Below are positions 9,514 through 18,471 of a DNA stretch of 64,000 nucleotides, piece by piece. Source of the DNA: Pseudomonas sp. MUP55 (GTDB taxonomy: Bacteria; Pseudomonadota; Gammaproteobacteria; Pseudomonadales; Pseudomonadaceae); contig NZ_CP138214.1 in assembly GCF_034043515.1 (NCBI RefSeq), forward strand, positions 5,215,501-5,279,500, written 5' to 3'. Position 1 is the first letter of the stretch, and every line of letters begins with the position of its first letter. The notes under the pieces are model-generated. The model was not told the DNA's origin. It ran no database searches and saw only the letters and a program-made list of their open reading frames with translations. The position numbers were made by a program, and so were the translations under genes.

Positions 9514-10605
9514 TTATTCGGAGGGCACGTATTCTACAACTTCCAGATCGAAACCGGATATCGCATTAAATTTCATCGGTGCGCTCATCAGGCGCATTTT
9601 GCGCACACCGAGGTCGCGCAGGATCTGCGAGCCGGCACCGACGATGCTGTAGGTGGTCGGCTTTTTCACCGGCGTGTGGTCGGCGGTTTCGCGGATATGC
9701 GCCAGCAGGACATCGCCATCCAGCGGGTGACCGAGCAACAGCACCACGCCACTGCCTGCCTCGGAAACCGCGGCCATGGCGGCCCGCAGGCTCCAGCGGC
9801 CGGGCTGCTTGACCATCAGCAAGTCGCGCAGCGGGTCCATGTTGTGCACGCGCACCAGGGTCGGCTCTTCGGCGCAGATGTTGCCCAGGGTCAGGGCCAT
9901 GTGCACGTCGCCTTCCACTGAATCACGGTAGGTCACCAAATTGAATTGGCCCAGTTCGCTGTCCAGCGGCTGCTCGGCAATCCGCTGAACGGTACGTTCG
10001 TGGATCATGCGGTAGTGGATCAGGTCGGCAATGGTGCCGATCTTGAGGTTGTGTTCGGCGGCAAACGCTTCGAGTTCGCTGCGACGGGCCATGGTGCCGT
10101 CGTCGTTCATCACTTCGCAGATCACACCGCTGGGCTCGAAACCGGCCATGCGCGCCAGGTCACAGGCCGCTTCGGTATGGCCGGCGCGCGCCAGGGTGCC
10201 GCCCGGCTGGGCCATCAGCGGGAAGATGTGACCGGGGCTGACGATGTCTTCGGCCTTGGCGTCTTTCGCTGCCGCGGCCTGCACGGTGCGGGCGCGGTCA
10301 GCGGCGGAGATGCCGGTGGTCACGCCCGTGGTGGCTTCAATCGATACGGTGAACTTGGTGCCAAAACCCGAACCATTGCGCGGCGCCATCAATGGCAGCT
10401 TGAGCAATTCACAGCGTTCGCGGCTCATGGGCATGCAGATCAACCCACGGGCGTGCTTGGCCATGAAGTTGATGTGCTCAGGCTTGCAGGCCTCGGCGGC
10501 CATGATGATATCGCCTTCGTTCTCGCGGTCTTCGTCATCCATCAGGATGACCATCTTGCCTTGGCGGATGTCTTCAACCAGTTCTTCGATGCTATTGAGC
10601 GCCAC
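9514..10605 (-). CDS. ribB: 3,4-dihydroxy-2-butanone-4-phosphate synthase with degenerate RibA-like domain
   Basis: A 363-residue RibBA-type fusion. Residues 1-200 are a complete RibB domain: DDEDRENEGD metal site at about 24-33, HARGLICMPM and PGHIFPLMA. The C-terminal ~150 residues resemble GTP cyclohydrolase II, but the CxxxxxxxxxxCxC zinc motif and the RQEGRGIGL block are absent (the corresponding stretch reads SGVVLLLGHPLDGD). The second half is therefore unlikely to hydrolyse GTP, consistent with a separate ribA at 5843. It follows ribE by 15 bp. Confidence 0.94.
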   Translation of the reverse strand: MALNSIEELVEDIRQGKMVILMDDEDRENEGDIIMAAEACKPEHINFMAKHARGLICMPMSRERCELLKLPLMAPRNGSGFGTKFTVSIEATTGVTTGISAADRARTVQAAAAKDAKAEDIVSPGHIFPLMAQPGGTLARAGHTEAACDLARMAGFEPSGVICEVMNDDGTMARRSELEAFAAEHNLKIGTIADLIHYRMIHERTVQRIAEQPLDSELGQFNLVTYRDSVEGDVHMALTLGNICAEEPTLVRVHNMDPLRDLLMVKQPGRWSLRAAMAAVSEAGSGVVLLLGHPLDGDVLLAHIRETADHTPVKKPTTYSIVGAGSQILRDLGVRKMRLMSAPMKFNAISGFDLEVVEYVPSE

Positions 10606-10620
10606 GCGGCACCCCCTTGG

Positions 10621-11283
10621 TCAGGATTTCAGGTAGCCGTTAGCGGCCAGAAAACTTTCGGTGATGTTACCCGATGCAGGCTCTGCGGCCTTTTCGCCCA
10701 GCAACAGGCGTTCCAGGTAACGGGCAAGCAAGTCCACTTCCAGGTTCACCCGGCGCCCCGGCTGGTAGGAGGCCATGATGGTTTCGCTGAGGGTGTGGGG
10801 AATGATGGTCAGTTCGAATTCGGCGCCATTGACGGCGTTCACGGTCAGGCTGGTGCCGTCGACGGTGATCGAGCCTTTGTGGGCGATGTACTTGGCCAGC
10901 TCCTTGGGGGCACGGATACGGAATTCCACGGCGCGCGCGTTTTCGCTGCGGGCCACGACTTCACCGACGCCATCGACATGGCCGCTGACCAGGTGACCAC
11001 CCAGGCGCGTGGTCGGCGTCAGGGCCTTTTCCAGGTTGACCGGGCTGCCGGCCGCAAGATCGCTCATCGCGGTGCAGTCCAGGGTCTCGCGGCTGACATC
11101 GGCGGCGAAGCCATTGCCCGGCAGCTCCACGACGGTCAGGCACACACCGCTGACGGCGATGCTGTCGCCCAGCTTGACGTCGCCCAGGTCGAGCTTGCCG
11201 GTTTCAACCAGCAGGCGGATGTCGCCGCCTTTGGGGGTCATTGCACGGATGCTGCCGATGGACTCGATAATGCCGGTGAACAT
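10621..11283 (-). CDS. ribE: Riboflavin synthase, alpha chain
   Basis: A 220-residue protein made of two lumazine-binding repeats: MFTGIIESIG starts the first and the GHLVSGHVDGVG/KGSITVDGTSLTVN block the second. It dismutates two molecules of dimethylribityllumazine to riboflavin. Also named ribC in some annotations. An AGGAGA-type ribosome site precedes the ATG. It lies between ribD and ribBA. Confidence 0.96.
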   Translation of the reverse strand: MFTGIIESIGSIRAMTPKGGDIRLLVETGKLDLGDVKLGDSIAVSGVCLTVVELPGNGFAADVSRETLDCTAMSDLAAGSPVNLEKALTPTTRLGGHLVSGHVDGVGEVVARSENARAVEFRIRAPKELAKYIAHKGSITVDGTSLTVNAVNGAEFELTIIPHTLSETIMASYQPGRRVNLEVDLLARYLERLLLGEKAAEPASGNITESFLAANGYLKS

Positions 11284-11330
11284 TTCGTTCTCCTGAAAAC
11301 GGGGGCTGACGCTTACGCGCAGGCCGTAAA

Positions 11331-12458
11331 TTATACGCTCGCTGCCGGAAGCGGGACGGCGGTGATTCGCCAGTCGTCGCCAACAGCGCGCATGTCGGTG
11401 ATCTTGAGTTGGGGGGCGTCGGCGAGCTTCTCAAGCGGCCAGTCCAGCAATGGCCGGGCAGCGGAGCCGAGGAACTTGCCGGCGACAAAAATCACGTACT
11501 CATCCACCAGGCCCTGCTGGGCAAATGCGCCCGCCAGGCTTGGGCCCGCCTCCACCAGCACGTCGTTGACGCCACGGGCGGCCAGGGCCACCAGCGCTGA
11601 ACGCAGGTCGACCTGGCCCTCCACGCCCGGCACCACCAGGCACTCAGGGCCACGCGGAAACTGGTTTTCCGGGGTCACGCAGGTGATGACCAGCGCCGGG
11701 CCCGCCTTGAAAAACGGCGCATTGAGCGGCACGCGCAGGCGGCCGTCGATCAATACGCGCAGCGGCGGGCGCGACATGACCAGGGCGGTGGTTTGTGCAT
11801 CCAGGCCCAACTCGGCGGCGCGCACGGTCAGGCGGGCACCGTCGGCCAGCACGGTGTCAGCGCCGGTCAGCACCACGCTGGCTTCGGCACGCAGGCGCTG
11901 GACCGCGGCGCGCGCGGCGGGGCCGGTGATCCATTGGCTTTCGCCGCTGGCCATGGCGGTGCGCCCGTCCAGGCTCATCGCCAGCTTGACCCGCACAAAC
12001 GGCAGACCGTGTTCCATGCGCTTGAGAAAGCCGGGGTTGAGCGCACGCGCTTCGGGCTCCAGCACGCCGCTGCGAATCTCGATCCCGGCCTGGGCCAAAC
12101 GCTGCATGCCGCGCCCCGCCACTTCCGGGTTGGGGTCCTGCATGCCGGCCACTACGCGCGCCACACCCGCACTCACCAGCGCATCGGCGCAGGGCGGCGT
12201 GCGGCCGTGGTGGCTGCAGGGTTCGAGGGTCACGTACACCGTCGCGCCACGGGCCTTGTCGCCGGCGGCGCGCAAGGCGTTGGGTTCTGCATGGGGCTCG
12301 CCGGTGCGCTCATGCCAGCCTTCGCCGACAATCTGCCCATCGCGCACGATCACGCAGCCTACCCGTGGGTTGGGATGGGTGGTGTACAGGCCCTTGCGCG
12401 CCAGTTCGAGGGCGCGGGCCATGTAATGGGCGTCGAGCACAGCCTGTTCAGCAGTCAT
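11331..12458 (-). CDS. ribD: Bifunctional pyrimidine deaminase/reductase RibD
   Basis: A 375-residue two-domain enzyme. The N-terminal deaminase has the zinc set HAEPNAL and [15 protein letters not shown]; the C-terminal reductase (from about residue 150) has [14 protein letters not shown] and [10 protein letters not shown]. It performs steps two and three of riboflavin synthesis. It overlaps nrdR by 4 bases (12455-12458), so both are probably co-translated. Confidence 0.97.
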   Translation of the reverse strand: MTAEQAVLDAHYMARALELARKGLYTTHPNPRVGCVIVRDGQIVGEGWHERTGEPHAEPNALRAAGDKARGATVYVTLEPCSHHGRTPPCADALVSAGVARVVAGMQDPNPEVAGRGMQRLAQAGIEIRSGVLEPEARALNPGFLKRMEHGLPFVRVKLAMSLDGRTAMASGESQWITGPAARAAVQRLRAEASVVLTGADTVLADGARLTVRAAELGLDAQTTALVMSRPPLRVLIDGRLRVPLNAPFFKAGPALVITCVTPENQFPRGPECLVVPGVEGQVDLRSALVALAARGVNDVLVEAGPSLAGAFAQQGLVDEYVIFVAGKFLGSAARPLLDWPLEKLADAPQLKITDMRAVGDDWRITAVPLPAASV

Positions 12459-12919
12459 TGTTTGGAAGGCTCACGCGCCAGGCGGTCGATCTCTTCGCGG
12501 AACTCATTGAGGTCCTGGAAGCGTCGATACACCGAGGCGAAACGGATATAGGCGACTTCATCGAGCTTTTGCAGCTCGCCCATCACCAGTTCGCCCACTA
12601 CCAGGCTCTTGACCTCGCGCTCGCCGGTCGCGCGCAGCTTGTGCTTGATGTGCACCAGCGCCGCTTCCAGCCGCTCGACACTCACCGGGCGTTTTTCCAG
12701 GGCGCGTTGCATACCGGCGCGCAGTTTTTCTTCGTCGAAAGGCTGGCGACTGCCGTCGGATTTGATCAGACGCGGCAACACCAGTTCGGCGGTTTCGAAG
12801 GTGGTGAAACGCTCACCGCAGGCCAGGCATTCGCGCCGGCGACGCACTTGGTCGCCCTCGGCGACCAGACGCGAGTCGATGACCTTGGTGTCGTTGGCAC
12901 CGCAGAAGGGACAGTGCAT
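12455..12919 (-). CDS. nrdR: Transcriptional repressor NrdR
   Basis: A 154-residue regulator of ribonucleotide reductase genes. The N-terminal zinc ribbon has CPFC near residue 3 and CLAC near residue 31, with the basic RRRREC stretch; an ATP-cone fills residues ~49-139. The start at 12919 gives the canonical MHCPFCG N-terminus; an upstream extension lacks family support. First gene of the riboflavin operon. Confidence 0.96.
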   Translation of the reverse strand: MHCPFCGANDTKVIDSRLVAEGDQVRRRRECLACGERFTTFETAELVLPRLIKSDGSRQPFDEEKLRAGMQRALEKRPVSVERLEAALVHIKHKLRATGEREVKSLVVGELVMGELQKLDEVAYIRFASVYRRFQDLNEFREEIDRLAREPSKQ

Positions 12920-13059
12920 GGTTGGCAGGCAACAAAAAATGGGAGGGCCATGGTAGCGCATCCCCGTCGCAAGACAAGCCATAGCCTTTACGGTATATAG
13001 GCTGGTTATTATGTTTCATATTTTTTAAGCCACGGATTTTGTCCTTTCTGGAGCCGTAC

Positions 13060-13515
13060 ATGCAGTTACGACCACTTGTTCTCATCACCCTGTTCAGTGT
13101 TCTGGTCGCCTGCAGCAGCGAAGCCCCCAAGCCTGCCGCGCCTCAGCCAACCCCTGCACAAGAGAAAAAAGTCCCAGGCATAGAAGACTTGGGTCCCCTG
13201 CCCGCCTACCAGCGAGAAATCAGCGGCAACCTGACCAACGTGCCGGCCGGCGCCGAAGTCGAGATGGCGTTGCTGGTGATCGACGACCGCTCGCGCCCAC
13301 AGCAATTGCTCGCCAGCAGCGTGTTGACCGGCAACGGCAAGCCCCTGGCCTTTCGTCTGCGCTTCAACCCCGAAGCGTTCCCGGCCGGTGCACGGGTTGA
13401 ATTGCGTGGTCGCGCCAGCCAGTCCGGCCAGTTGATCCTGCACCTGCCCGCCGTGCGCATCACCCAGGCGATCACCCAGACCACCGGCCCCCTGCAGCTC
13501 GTCAAGGCGCCATGA
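13060..13515 (+). CDS. YbaY-like lipoprotein
   Basis: A 151-residue lipoprotein. The signal peptide ends in the lipobox LVAC, followed by a Pro/Ala-rich linker and a beta-sandwich-like domain of the YbaY/YscW type (ISGNLTNVPAGAEVEMALLVIDD). The ATG at 13060 has GGAG 6 bases upstream and gives a proper lipoprotein signal. It overlaps the methyltransferase gene downstream by 4 bases. Function is unknown; members are often annotated as envelope-stress or pilotin-like lipoproteins. Confidence 0.8.
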   Translation: MQLRPLVLITLFSVLVACSSEAPKPAAPQPTPAQEKKVPGIEDLGPLPAYQREISGNLTNVPAGAEVEMALLVIDDRSRPQQLLASSVLTGNGKPLAFRLRFNPEAFPAGARVELRGRASQSGQLILHLPAVRITQAITQTTGPLQLVKAP

Positions 13516-14171
13516 CGCCACCGCTGCACCTGCAACGTGCCCTGAGCGAGTTGATCGGCGACGCACAGCTGGTGCCCAGCCTCCTGCCGGGCACTGAGCT
13601 GGCGTTGTGGCTGCTCGACGCCGACAACATGGACCGCGCCTTCAGCCAGGAAGAAACCCGCCGCATCCTGCACGAGCCGCCGTACTGGAGCTTCTGCTGG
13701 GCCAGCGGGCTGGCACTGGCGCGCTATCTGGCGGCGAACCCTAAGTGGGTAGCGGGCAAGCGCGTGCTGGATTTCGGCGCCGGCTCCGGCGTGGCCGGGA
13801 TCGCGGCGGTCAAGGCCGGGGCACTGGAGGTCGTGGCCTGCGACCTGGACCCGCTGGCGCTGGCTTCTTGCCGGGCGAATGCCGAACTCAACGGCGTGGA
13901 ACTGAATTATTCAGCGGACTTTTTTGCCGAAGCCGATCGTTTCGACCTGATCCTGGTGGCCGACGTGCTCTACGACCGCGCCAACCTGCCGCTGCTGGAT
14001 CAATTCCTGACCCGTGGCCGCGAAGCGCTGGTGGCGGATTCGCGGGTGCGCGACTTCCAGCACCCCGACTATCAGCGCCTGGAGGTGCTGGAGGCCCTGA
14101 CCCTGCCGGACCTGGCCGAGCCTTGGGAGTTTCGCAAGGTGAGCCTGTACCATTCGCGAAGACTTTTATAG
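13512..14171 (+). CDS. Class I SAM-dependent methyltransferase, protein-lysine type
   Basis: A 219-residue methyltransferase with the SAM loop VLDFGAGSGVAGIAAVKAGA (about residues 84-103), the acidic motif II VACDLDPLAL and a DLILVADVLYDR post-motif. The layout matches the ETFB-lysine/METTL20-related family. The substrate is not evident. The gene is translationally coupled to the lipoprotein upstream. Its TAG stop coincides with the TAG at the edge of a REP element. Confidence 0.82.
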   Translation: MTPPLHLQRALSELIGDAQLVPSLLPGTELALWLLDADNMDRAFSQEETRRILHEPPYWSFCWASGLALARYLAANPKWVAGKRVLDFGAGSGVAGIAAVKAGALEVVACDLDPLALASCRANAELNGVELNYSADFFAEADRFDLILVADVLYDRANLPLLDQFLTRGREALVADSRVRDFQHPDYQRLEVLEALTLPDLAEPWEFRKVSLYHSRRLL

Positions 14172-14263
14172 GCGTGAGCGTGCTCACGAAGCACTCAGGC
14201 CCCCGCGTTTATTCAGAATGAACGCGTTGCCTGGACGTTTTTCGCGAGCGAGCTCGCTCCTAC
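14169..14263. repeat. Diverged REPIN
   Basis: An altered left arm (TAGGCGTGAGCGTGCTCACG) and a right arm TTCGCGAGCGAGCTCGCTCC surround ~50 bp. The left arm keeps its own hairpin by compensatory changes. It begins inside the methyltransferase stop codon. Confidence 0.75.
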
Positions 14264-14340
14264 ATTTGATCGCGCTCGCTTTCGGCCAACCGCGCCAGCC
14301 CTTATAGTTGCCCCCATTCCCGCTTTATTCGAGACGCCTC

Positions 14341-15213
14341 ATGAGTGAGCCCACGCCGTACATCTTCGATGTCACTACCGCCAACTTCGACCAGGCGGTG
14401 ATTCAGAACTCTTTTGAACGACCTGTGCTGGTGGATTTCTGGGCCGAGTGGTGCGCGCCGTGCAAGGCGTTGATGCCGATGCTGGCGCAGATTGCCGAGA
14501 GTTATCGCGGCGAGTTGCTGCTGGCCAAGGTCGATTGCGAGGCCGAGCAGGACATCGTGGCGCGTTTTGGTATTCAAAGCCTGCCGACGGTTGTGCTGTT
14601 CAAGGACGGTCAGCCGGTGGATGGGTTTGCCGGGGCGCAGCCTGAGTCGGCGGTGCGGGCGATGCTTGAGCCCCATGTGCCGATGCCGCCACCGGCTGCG
14701 GCGGACCCGCTGGAGCAGGCACAGGCGCTGTTTGCCGAGGGCCGTATCAGCGATGCCGAAGCGGTGCTGGTTGCGCTGTTGGGCGAAGACAACACCAACG
14801 CCGCCGCGCTGATCCTGTATGCACGTTGCCTGGCCGAACGCGGTGAACTGGGTGAAGCCCAGGCCGTGCTGGATGCGGTCAAGAGCGACGAGCACAAGGC
14901 CGCCCTCGCCGGCGCCAAGGCGCAAATCACCTTTTTGCGCCAGGCTGCCGACCTGCCGGACGCCGCCGACCTGAAAAGCCGCCTGGCGCAGAACCCCCAG
15001 GACGACGAAGCGGCTTATCAGTTGAGCATTCAACAATTGGCGCGCCAGCAATACGAGGCTGCGCTGGAAGGCCTGCTCAAGCTGTTCATGCGCAACCGCA
15101 GCTACAGCGAGGGCCTGCCGCACAAGACCTTGCTGCAGGTGTTCGAACTGCTCGGCAATGACCACCCGCTGGTCACCGTGTACCGCCGCAAATTGTTTGC
15201 CGCGTTGTACTAG
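14341..15213 (+). CDS. ybbN: Thioredoxin-TPR chaperone YbbN/CnoX
   Basis: A 290-residue protein: thioredoxin domain (residues ~5-110) with an intact WCAPCK active site at 37-42, then a TPR-like helical domain (115-290). E. coli CnoX lacks the redox cysteine pair, so this version may act as both oxidoreductase and holdase that passes clients to GroEL or DnaK. The ATG at 14341 matches the family start (MSEPTPYIFD). REPIN elements flank the gene on both sides. Confidence 0.93.
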   Translation: MSEPTPYIFDVTTANFDQAVIQNSFERPVLVDFWAEWCAPCKALMPMLAQIAESYRGELLLAKVDCEAEQDIVARFGIQSLPTVVLFKDGQPVDGFAGAQPESAVRAMLEPHVPMPPPAAADPLEQAQALFAEGRISDAEAVLVALLGEDNTNAAALILYARCLAERGELGEAQAVLDAVKSDEHKAALAGAKAQITFLRQAADLPDAADLKSRLAQNPQDDEAAYQLSIQQLARQQYEAALEGLLKLFMRNRSYSEGLPHKTLLQVFELLGNDHPLVTVYRRKLFAALY

Positions 15214-15221
15214 CCTCACCT

Positions 15222-15321
15222 TGTAGGAGCGAGCTTGCTCGCGAAAAACGTCAACGCTAACGCGGGCAGCCTGGATGAACGCGGCGTCTACGAGTTTGTC
15301 GCGAGCAAGCTCGCTCCTACA
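15222..15321. repeat. REPIN (TGTAGGAGCGAGC type)
   Basis: Perfect inverted TGTAGGAGCGAGCTTGCTCG arms around ~50 bp between the convergent ybbN and the 114-residue protein gene. The last bases of the right arm provide the latter's stop codon. Confidence 0.9.
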
Positions 15322-15661
15322 CTGGCTCAATCCACGTGTACAGCGGCGTATCCGCGCCGCTGGTCACCTTCACCTTTGCGCTATGGCGCAGGCGCACCAG
15401 CAGGCGCTTGCCCGCCGCCGCATCGCCGGCCAAACCTTCCAGTCGATCCAGTAATTCCAGGCCGCTGAGCTGCCCGGCATCGCGCAACAGCGCCTGGGCG
15501 CTCTGCCAGTGATCCTCGTTCGGCTTGGCCGGTGCCGCGCTTGGCGCACTCTGTGCCGGCGCAGCCTGCAATTGCGCGCCCAGCCGTGCCCAATCGCTGT
15601 CGTCCAGCTCCAGGGTCAAATCCACCGGCAGGTCGCCGACGGTTCCACGAATTCGCAACAT
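15317..15661 (-). CDS. Conserved hypothetical protein, 114 residues
   Basis: A small cytosolic protein without signal or membrane segments. The N-terminal half looks beta-rich (LRIRGTVGDLPVDLTLELDD), an Ala/Pro-rich linker follows, then a helical stretch (LLRDAGQLSGLELLDRLEGL). The ATG at 15661 has AGGAAGG a few bases upstream. I do not recognise the family. Its TAG stop lies within the adjacent REP, so a REP insertion may have set the C-terminus. Confidence 0.75.
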   Translation of the reverse strand: MLRIRGTVGDLPVDLTLELDDSDWARLGAQLQAAPAQSAPSAAPAKPNEDHWQSAQALLRDAGQLSGLELLDRLEGLAGDAAAGKRLLVRLRHSAKVKVTSGADTPLYTWIEPV

Positions 15662-15746
15662 CGTCCTTCCTCCAGCATTTTTTCTGACGGGCATGCTCCC
15701 ATGCAGCTTGCGCAACGCCAAGCGGACGGTCAAACTCTCGGACTTA

Positions 15747-15768
15747 TTGTTATAAGATCACATAACAA
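15747..15768 (+). promoter_or_regulatory. Putative Zur operator
   Basis: The dyad TTGTTAT-N8-ATAACAA lies 22 bases upstream of the ZrgA start, and its left part (GTTATAAGATCAC) matches the gammaproteobacterial Zur core GTTATAnTATAAC at all but two defined positions. The downstream operon corresponds to PA4063-PA4066, reported to be Zur/zinc-controlled in P. aeruginosa. Assignment is by motif and context. Confidence 0.55.
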
Positions 15769-15790
15769 AACTTTCATCTGGAGTCCCGCC

Positions 15791-16396
15791 ATGCGCCGTC
15801 TGCTGCTCGCTTTGCCGTTTGCCCTGCTGCCACTGGCTGTCGCTCATGCCCATGAAGACCACGAGCATGAGCACGGCAGCCTCGGCGCTCACGAACACGG
15901 CGTCGGTCGCCTGAATGCGGTGCTCGACGGCCAGTCCCTGGAGCTTGAGCTGGACAGCCCGGCCATGAACCTGGTGGGTTTTGAACACGCGGCGACCAGT
16001 GCCGCCGACAAGGCCAAGGTCGCCGCCGCGCGCAAACAGCTGGAAGATCCGCTGGCGCTGTTCAGCCTGCCCAAGGCCGCCGGTTGCGTCGTCAGCTCCC
16101 AGGAACTCAACAGCCCGCTGTTCGGCGACAAACCGCAAGCCGATCATGATGACGACGACGATGACCACGCCACCGATGGCAAAGGCGCCGCCGCCCACGA
16201 ACACCATCACGACCACAGCGAAATCCACGCCCACTACGAACTTACCTGCGCCACCCCCACGGCGCTGAGCAACCTGGACCTGACCCAAGTTTTCAAGACC
16301 TTCCCCGCCACCCAGAAAATTCAGGTACAACTGATCGGCCCGAGCGGCCAGCAAGGTATTGACGCGACGGCCACTGCAGCCACCCTGAAGTTCTGA
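15791..16396 (+). CDS. zrgA: Zinc uptake protein ZrgA (DUF2796)
   Basis: A 201-residue periplasmic protein with a signal peptide (to about residue 20) and two His/Asp clusters: HEDHEHEHGS...HEHG right after cleavage and DHDDDDDDH with HEHHHDHSEIHAH near residues 118-145. These look like zinc-collecting segments, as in ZrgA of Vibrio and PA4063. First gene of a four-gene operon with an ABC ATPase, permease and DUF3299 protein. The ATG at 15791 follows a Zur-like dyad. Confidence 0.9.
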   Translation: MRRLLLALPFALLPLAVAHAHEDHEHEHGSLGAHEHGVGRLNAVLDGQSLELELDSPAMNLVGFEHAATSAADKAKVAAARKQLEDPLALFSLPKAAGCVVSSQELNSPLFGDKPQADHDDDDDDHATDGKGAAAHEHHHDHSEIHAHYELTCATPTALSNLDLTQVFKTFPATQKIQVQLIGPSGQQGIDATATAATLKF

Positions 16397-16402
16397 GTTC
16401 AC

Positions 16403-17113
16403 ATGACCCACGCATTGATCCAACTGTCCGACCTGAGCTTCAACTGGCCCGGTCACCCGCAGTTGCTGGACATCCCCGCGTTCCGCCTGGAGCCGGGGGA
16501 AACCCTGTTCCTCAAGGGCCCCAGCGGCAGTGGCAAAACCACCCTGCTCGGCTTGCTCGGCGGCGTGCAGACACCCAGCCGGGGCAGTATCCGCCTGCTC
16601 GGCCAGGAGCTGACCGAGCTGTCGGCCGGCGCCCGTGACCGTTTTCGTGTGGACCACACGGGCTACATCTTCCAGCAGTTCAACCTGCTGCCGTTCTTGT
16701 CGGTGCGCGAGAACGTCGAGCTGCCGTGTCACTTCTCCAAACTGCGGGCGCAGCGCGCGATTCAGCGCCACGGCAGCGTCAACCAGGCCGCGGCCACGTT
16801 GCTGGCCCACCTGGGCCTGAAAGACCCGAGCCTGCTTGAACGCCGCGCCGACTCGCTGTCCATCGGCCAGCAACAACGGGTGGCCGCCGCCCGTGCGCTG
16901 ATCGGCCAACCGGAACTGGTGATCGCCGACGAGCCCACCTCGGCCCTCGACTACGACGCGCGCGAGGCGTTCATTCAACTGCTGTTCGCCGAATGCCGCG
17001 AGGCCGGGGCCAGCCTGTTGTTTGTCAGCCACGACCAAAGCCTGGCACCGCTGTTCGACCGCAACCTGTCGCTGGCCGAACTCAATCGCGCCGCCACGCC
17101 TGCAGAGGTTTGA
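16403..17113 (+). CDS. ABC transporter ATPase of the zinc operon
   Basis: A 236-residue LolD/MacB-type ATPase: Walker A GPSGSGKTT (about residues 39-47), Q-loop FQQFNLLPFL, signature LSIGQQQR, Walker B LVIADEPTSALD and a switch His in FVSHD. It pairs with the FtsX-like permease that starts 1 base after its stop. This class usually performs mechanotransmission rather than classical import, so how it supports zinc uptake is not obvious. Homologue of PA4064 by position. Confidence 0.92.
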   Translation: MTHALIQLSDLSFNWPGHPQLLDIPAFRLEPGETLFLKGPSGSGKTTLLGLLGGVQTPSRGSIRLLGQELTELSAGARDRFRVDHTGYIFQQFNLLPFLSVRENVELPCHFSKLRAQRAIQRHGSVNQAAATLLAHLGLKDPSLLERRADSLSIGQQQRVAAARALIGQPELVIADEPTSALDYDAREAFIQLLFAECREAGASLLFVSHDQSLAPLFDRNLSLAELNRAATPAEV

Positions 17114-17114
17114 G

Positions 17115-18380
17115 ATGTATCTGTTCCGTCTAGCCATGGCCAGCCTGGCTAACCGCCGCTTTACCGCGATCCTCACCGCTTTTGCCATCGCGCTTTCCGT
17201 CTGCTTGTTGCTCGCGGTGGAGCGCGTGCGCGTGGAAGCGCGCAACAGCTTCGCCAGCACCATCAGCGGCACGGACTTGATCGTCGGTGCCCGCTCGGGC
17301 TCGGTGAACCTGCTGCTGTACTCGGTGTTCCGCATCGGCAACGCCACCAACAATATCCGCTGGGACAGCTACGAGCACTTCGCCGCCAGCCCCCAGGTGA
17401 AGTGGGCGATTCCGATTTCCCTCGGCGATTCCCATCGCGGTTACCGGGTGATGGGCACCAATGAGTCCTACTTTGAGCATTACCAGTACGGTCGCAAACA
17501 GAACCTCGAACTGGCCAGCGGTCGCGCCTTTGCCACCGACCCGTTCGAGGTGGTGCTCGGCGCCGAAGTCGCCGACGCCCTGCACTACAAGCTCGGCGAC
17601 AAACTGGTGCTGGCCCACGGCGTGGCGGTGGTCAGCCTGGTCAAGCACGATGACAAGCCCTTCACCGTGGTCGGTATCCTCAAGCGCACCGGCACGCCGG
17701 TGGACCGCACGCTGCACATCAGCCTCGGCGGCATGGAGGCGATTCACATTGACTGGCACAACGGCGTACCCGCCCAGGGCAAGGGCCGTATCAGCGCCGA
17801 CCAGGCGCGCAACATGGACCTGACGCCCCAAGCCATCACTGCGTTCATGCTCGGTTTGAACAACAAGATTTCCACCTTTGCCCTGCAACGGGAAATCAAC
17901 GAGTTCCGTGGCGAGCCGATGCTGGCGATTCTGCCCGGGGTGGCGCTGCAAGAGCTGTGGAGCATGATGGGCACCGCCGAAAAAGCCTTGTTCGTGATCT
18001 CGTTGTTCGTGGTGCTGACCGGTTTGATCGGCATGCTGACGGCGATCCTCACCAGCCTCAACGAACGCCGCCGCGAAATGGCGATCCTGCGCTCGGTGGG
18101 CGCACGGCCATGGCACATCGCAACGCTGCTGATCTTCGAAGCCTTCGCCCTGGCCCTGGCCGGCGTGGTGGCCGGCTTGGGTTTGCTGTACGTGTGCATC
18201 GCCGCATCGCGCGGCTATCTGCAGGCCAACTACGGGCTGGACCTGCCCTTGGCATGGCCGAGTGAATATGAATGGGCGTTGCTCGCCGGTATCCTGGCGG
18301 CGGCTCTGTTGATGGGCAGCGTGCCCGCGTGGCGTGCCTATCGCCAGTCGTTGGCCGATGGCCTGTCGATCAGGCTGTAG
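17115..18380 (+). CDS. FtsX/MacB-like ABC permease of the zinc operon
   Basis: A 421-residue permease with one N-terminal transmembrane helix (about residues 17-37), a large periplasmic domain (~40-290) and three C-terminal helices (~295-410), ending VPAWRAYRQSLADGLSIRL. This is the FtsX/MacB topology. The ATG at 17115 comes one base after the ATPase stop. Corresponds to PA4065. Confidence 0.9.
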   Translation: MYLFRLAMASLANRRFTAILTAFAIALSVCLLLAVERVRVEARNSFASTISGTDLIVGARSGSVNLLLYSVFRIGNATNNIRWDSYEHFAASPQVKWAIPISLGDSHRGYRVMGTNESYFEHYQYGRKQNLELASGRAFATDPFEVVLGAEVADALHYKLGDKLVLAHGVAVVSLVKHDDKPFTVVGILKRTGTPVDRTLHISLGGMEAIHIDWHNGVPAQGKGRISADQARNMDLTPQAITAFMLGLNNKISTFALQREINEFRGEPMLAILPGVALQELWSMMGTAEKALFVISLFVVLTGLIGMLTAILTSLNERRREMAILRSVGARPWHIATLLIFEAFALALAGVVAGLGLLYVCIAASRGYLQANYGLDLPLAWPSEYEWALLAGILAAALLMGSVPAWRAYRQSLADGLSIRL

Positions 18381-18471
18381 AACCGCCGCTGCAAGTTTTT
18401 AGCCCCAGGCTGCAAGCGAATCGGGTTGTCCTTGAAGCTTGCAGCTTGGCGCTACCCACTGAGGAGTCTTC

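Noticed and set aside
9426..11330. FMN riboswitch for the riboflavin genes
   Set aside because: The gaps (15, 47 and 88 bp) are too short and no RFN conserved boxes are visible.
9946..12426. 826-codon open frame antisense to the rib genes
   Set aside because: Spans several real genes on the other strand; no family resemblance.
18381..18471. Terminator between the zinc permease and DUF3299 gene
   Set aside because: The GCTGCAAGC/GCTTGCAGC dyad has no U-run, and the gene order is conserved as one operon in P. aeruginosa.
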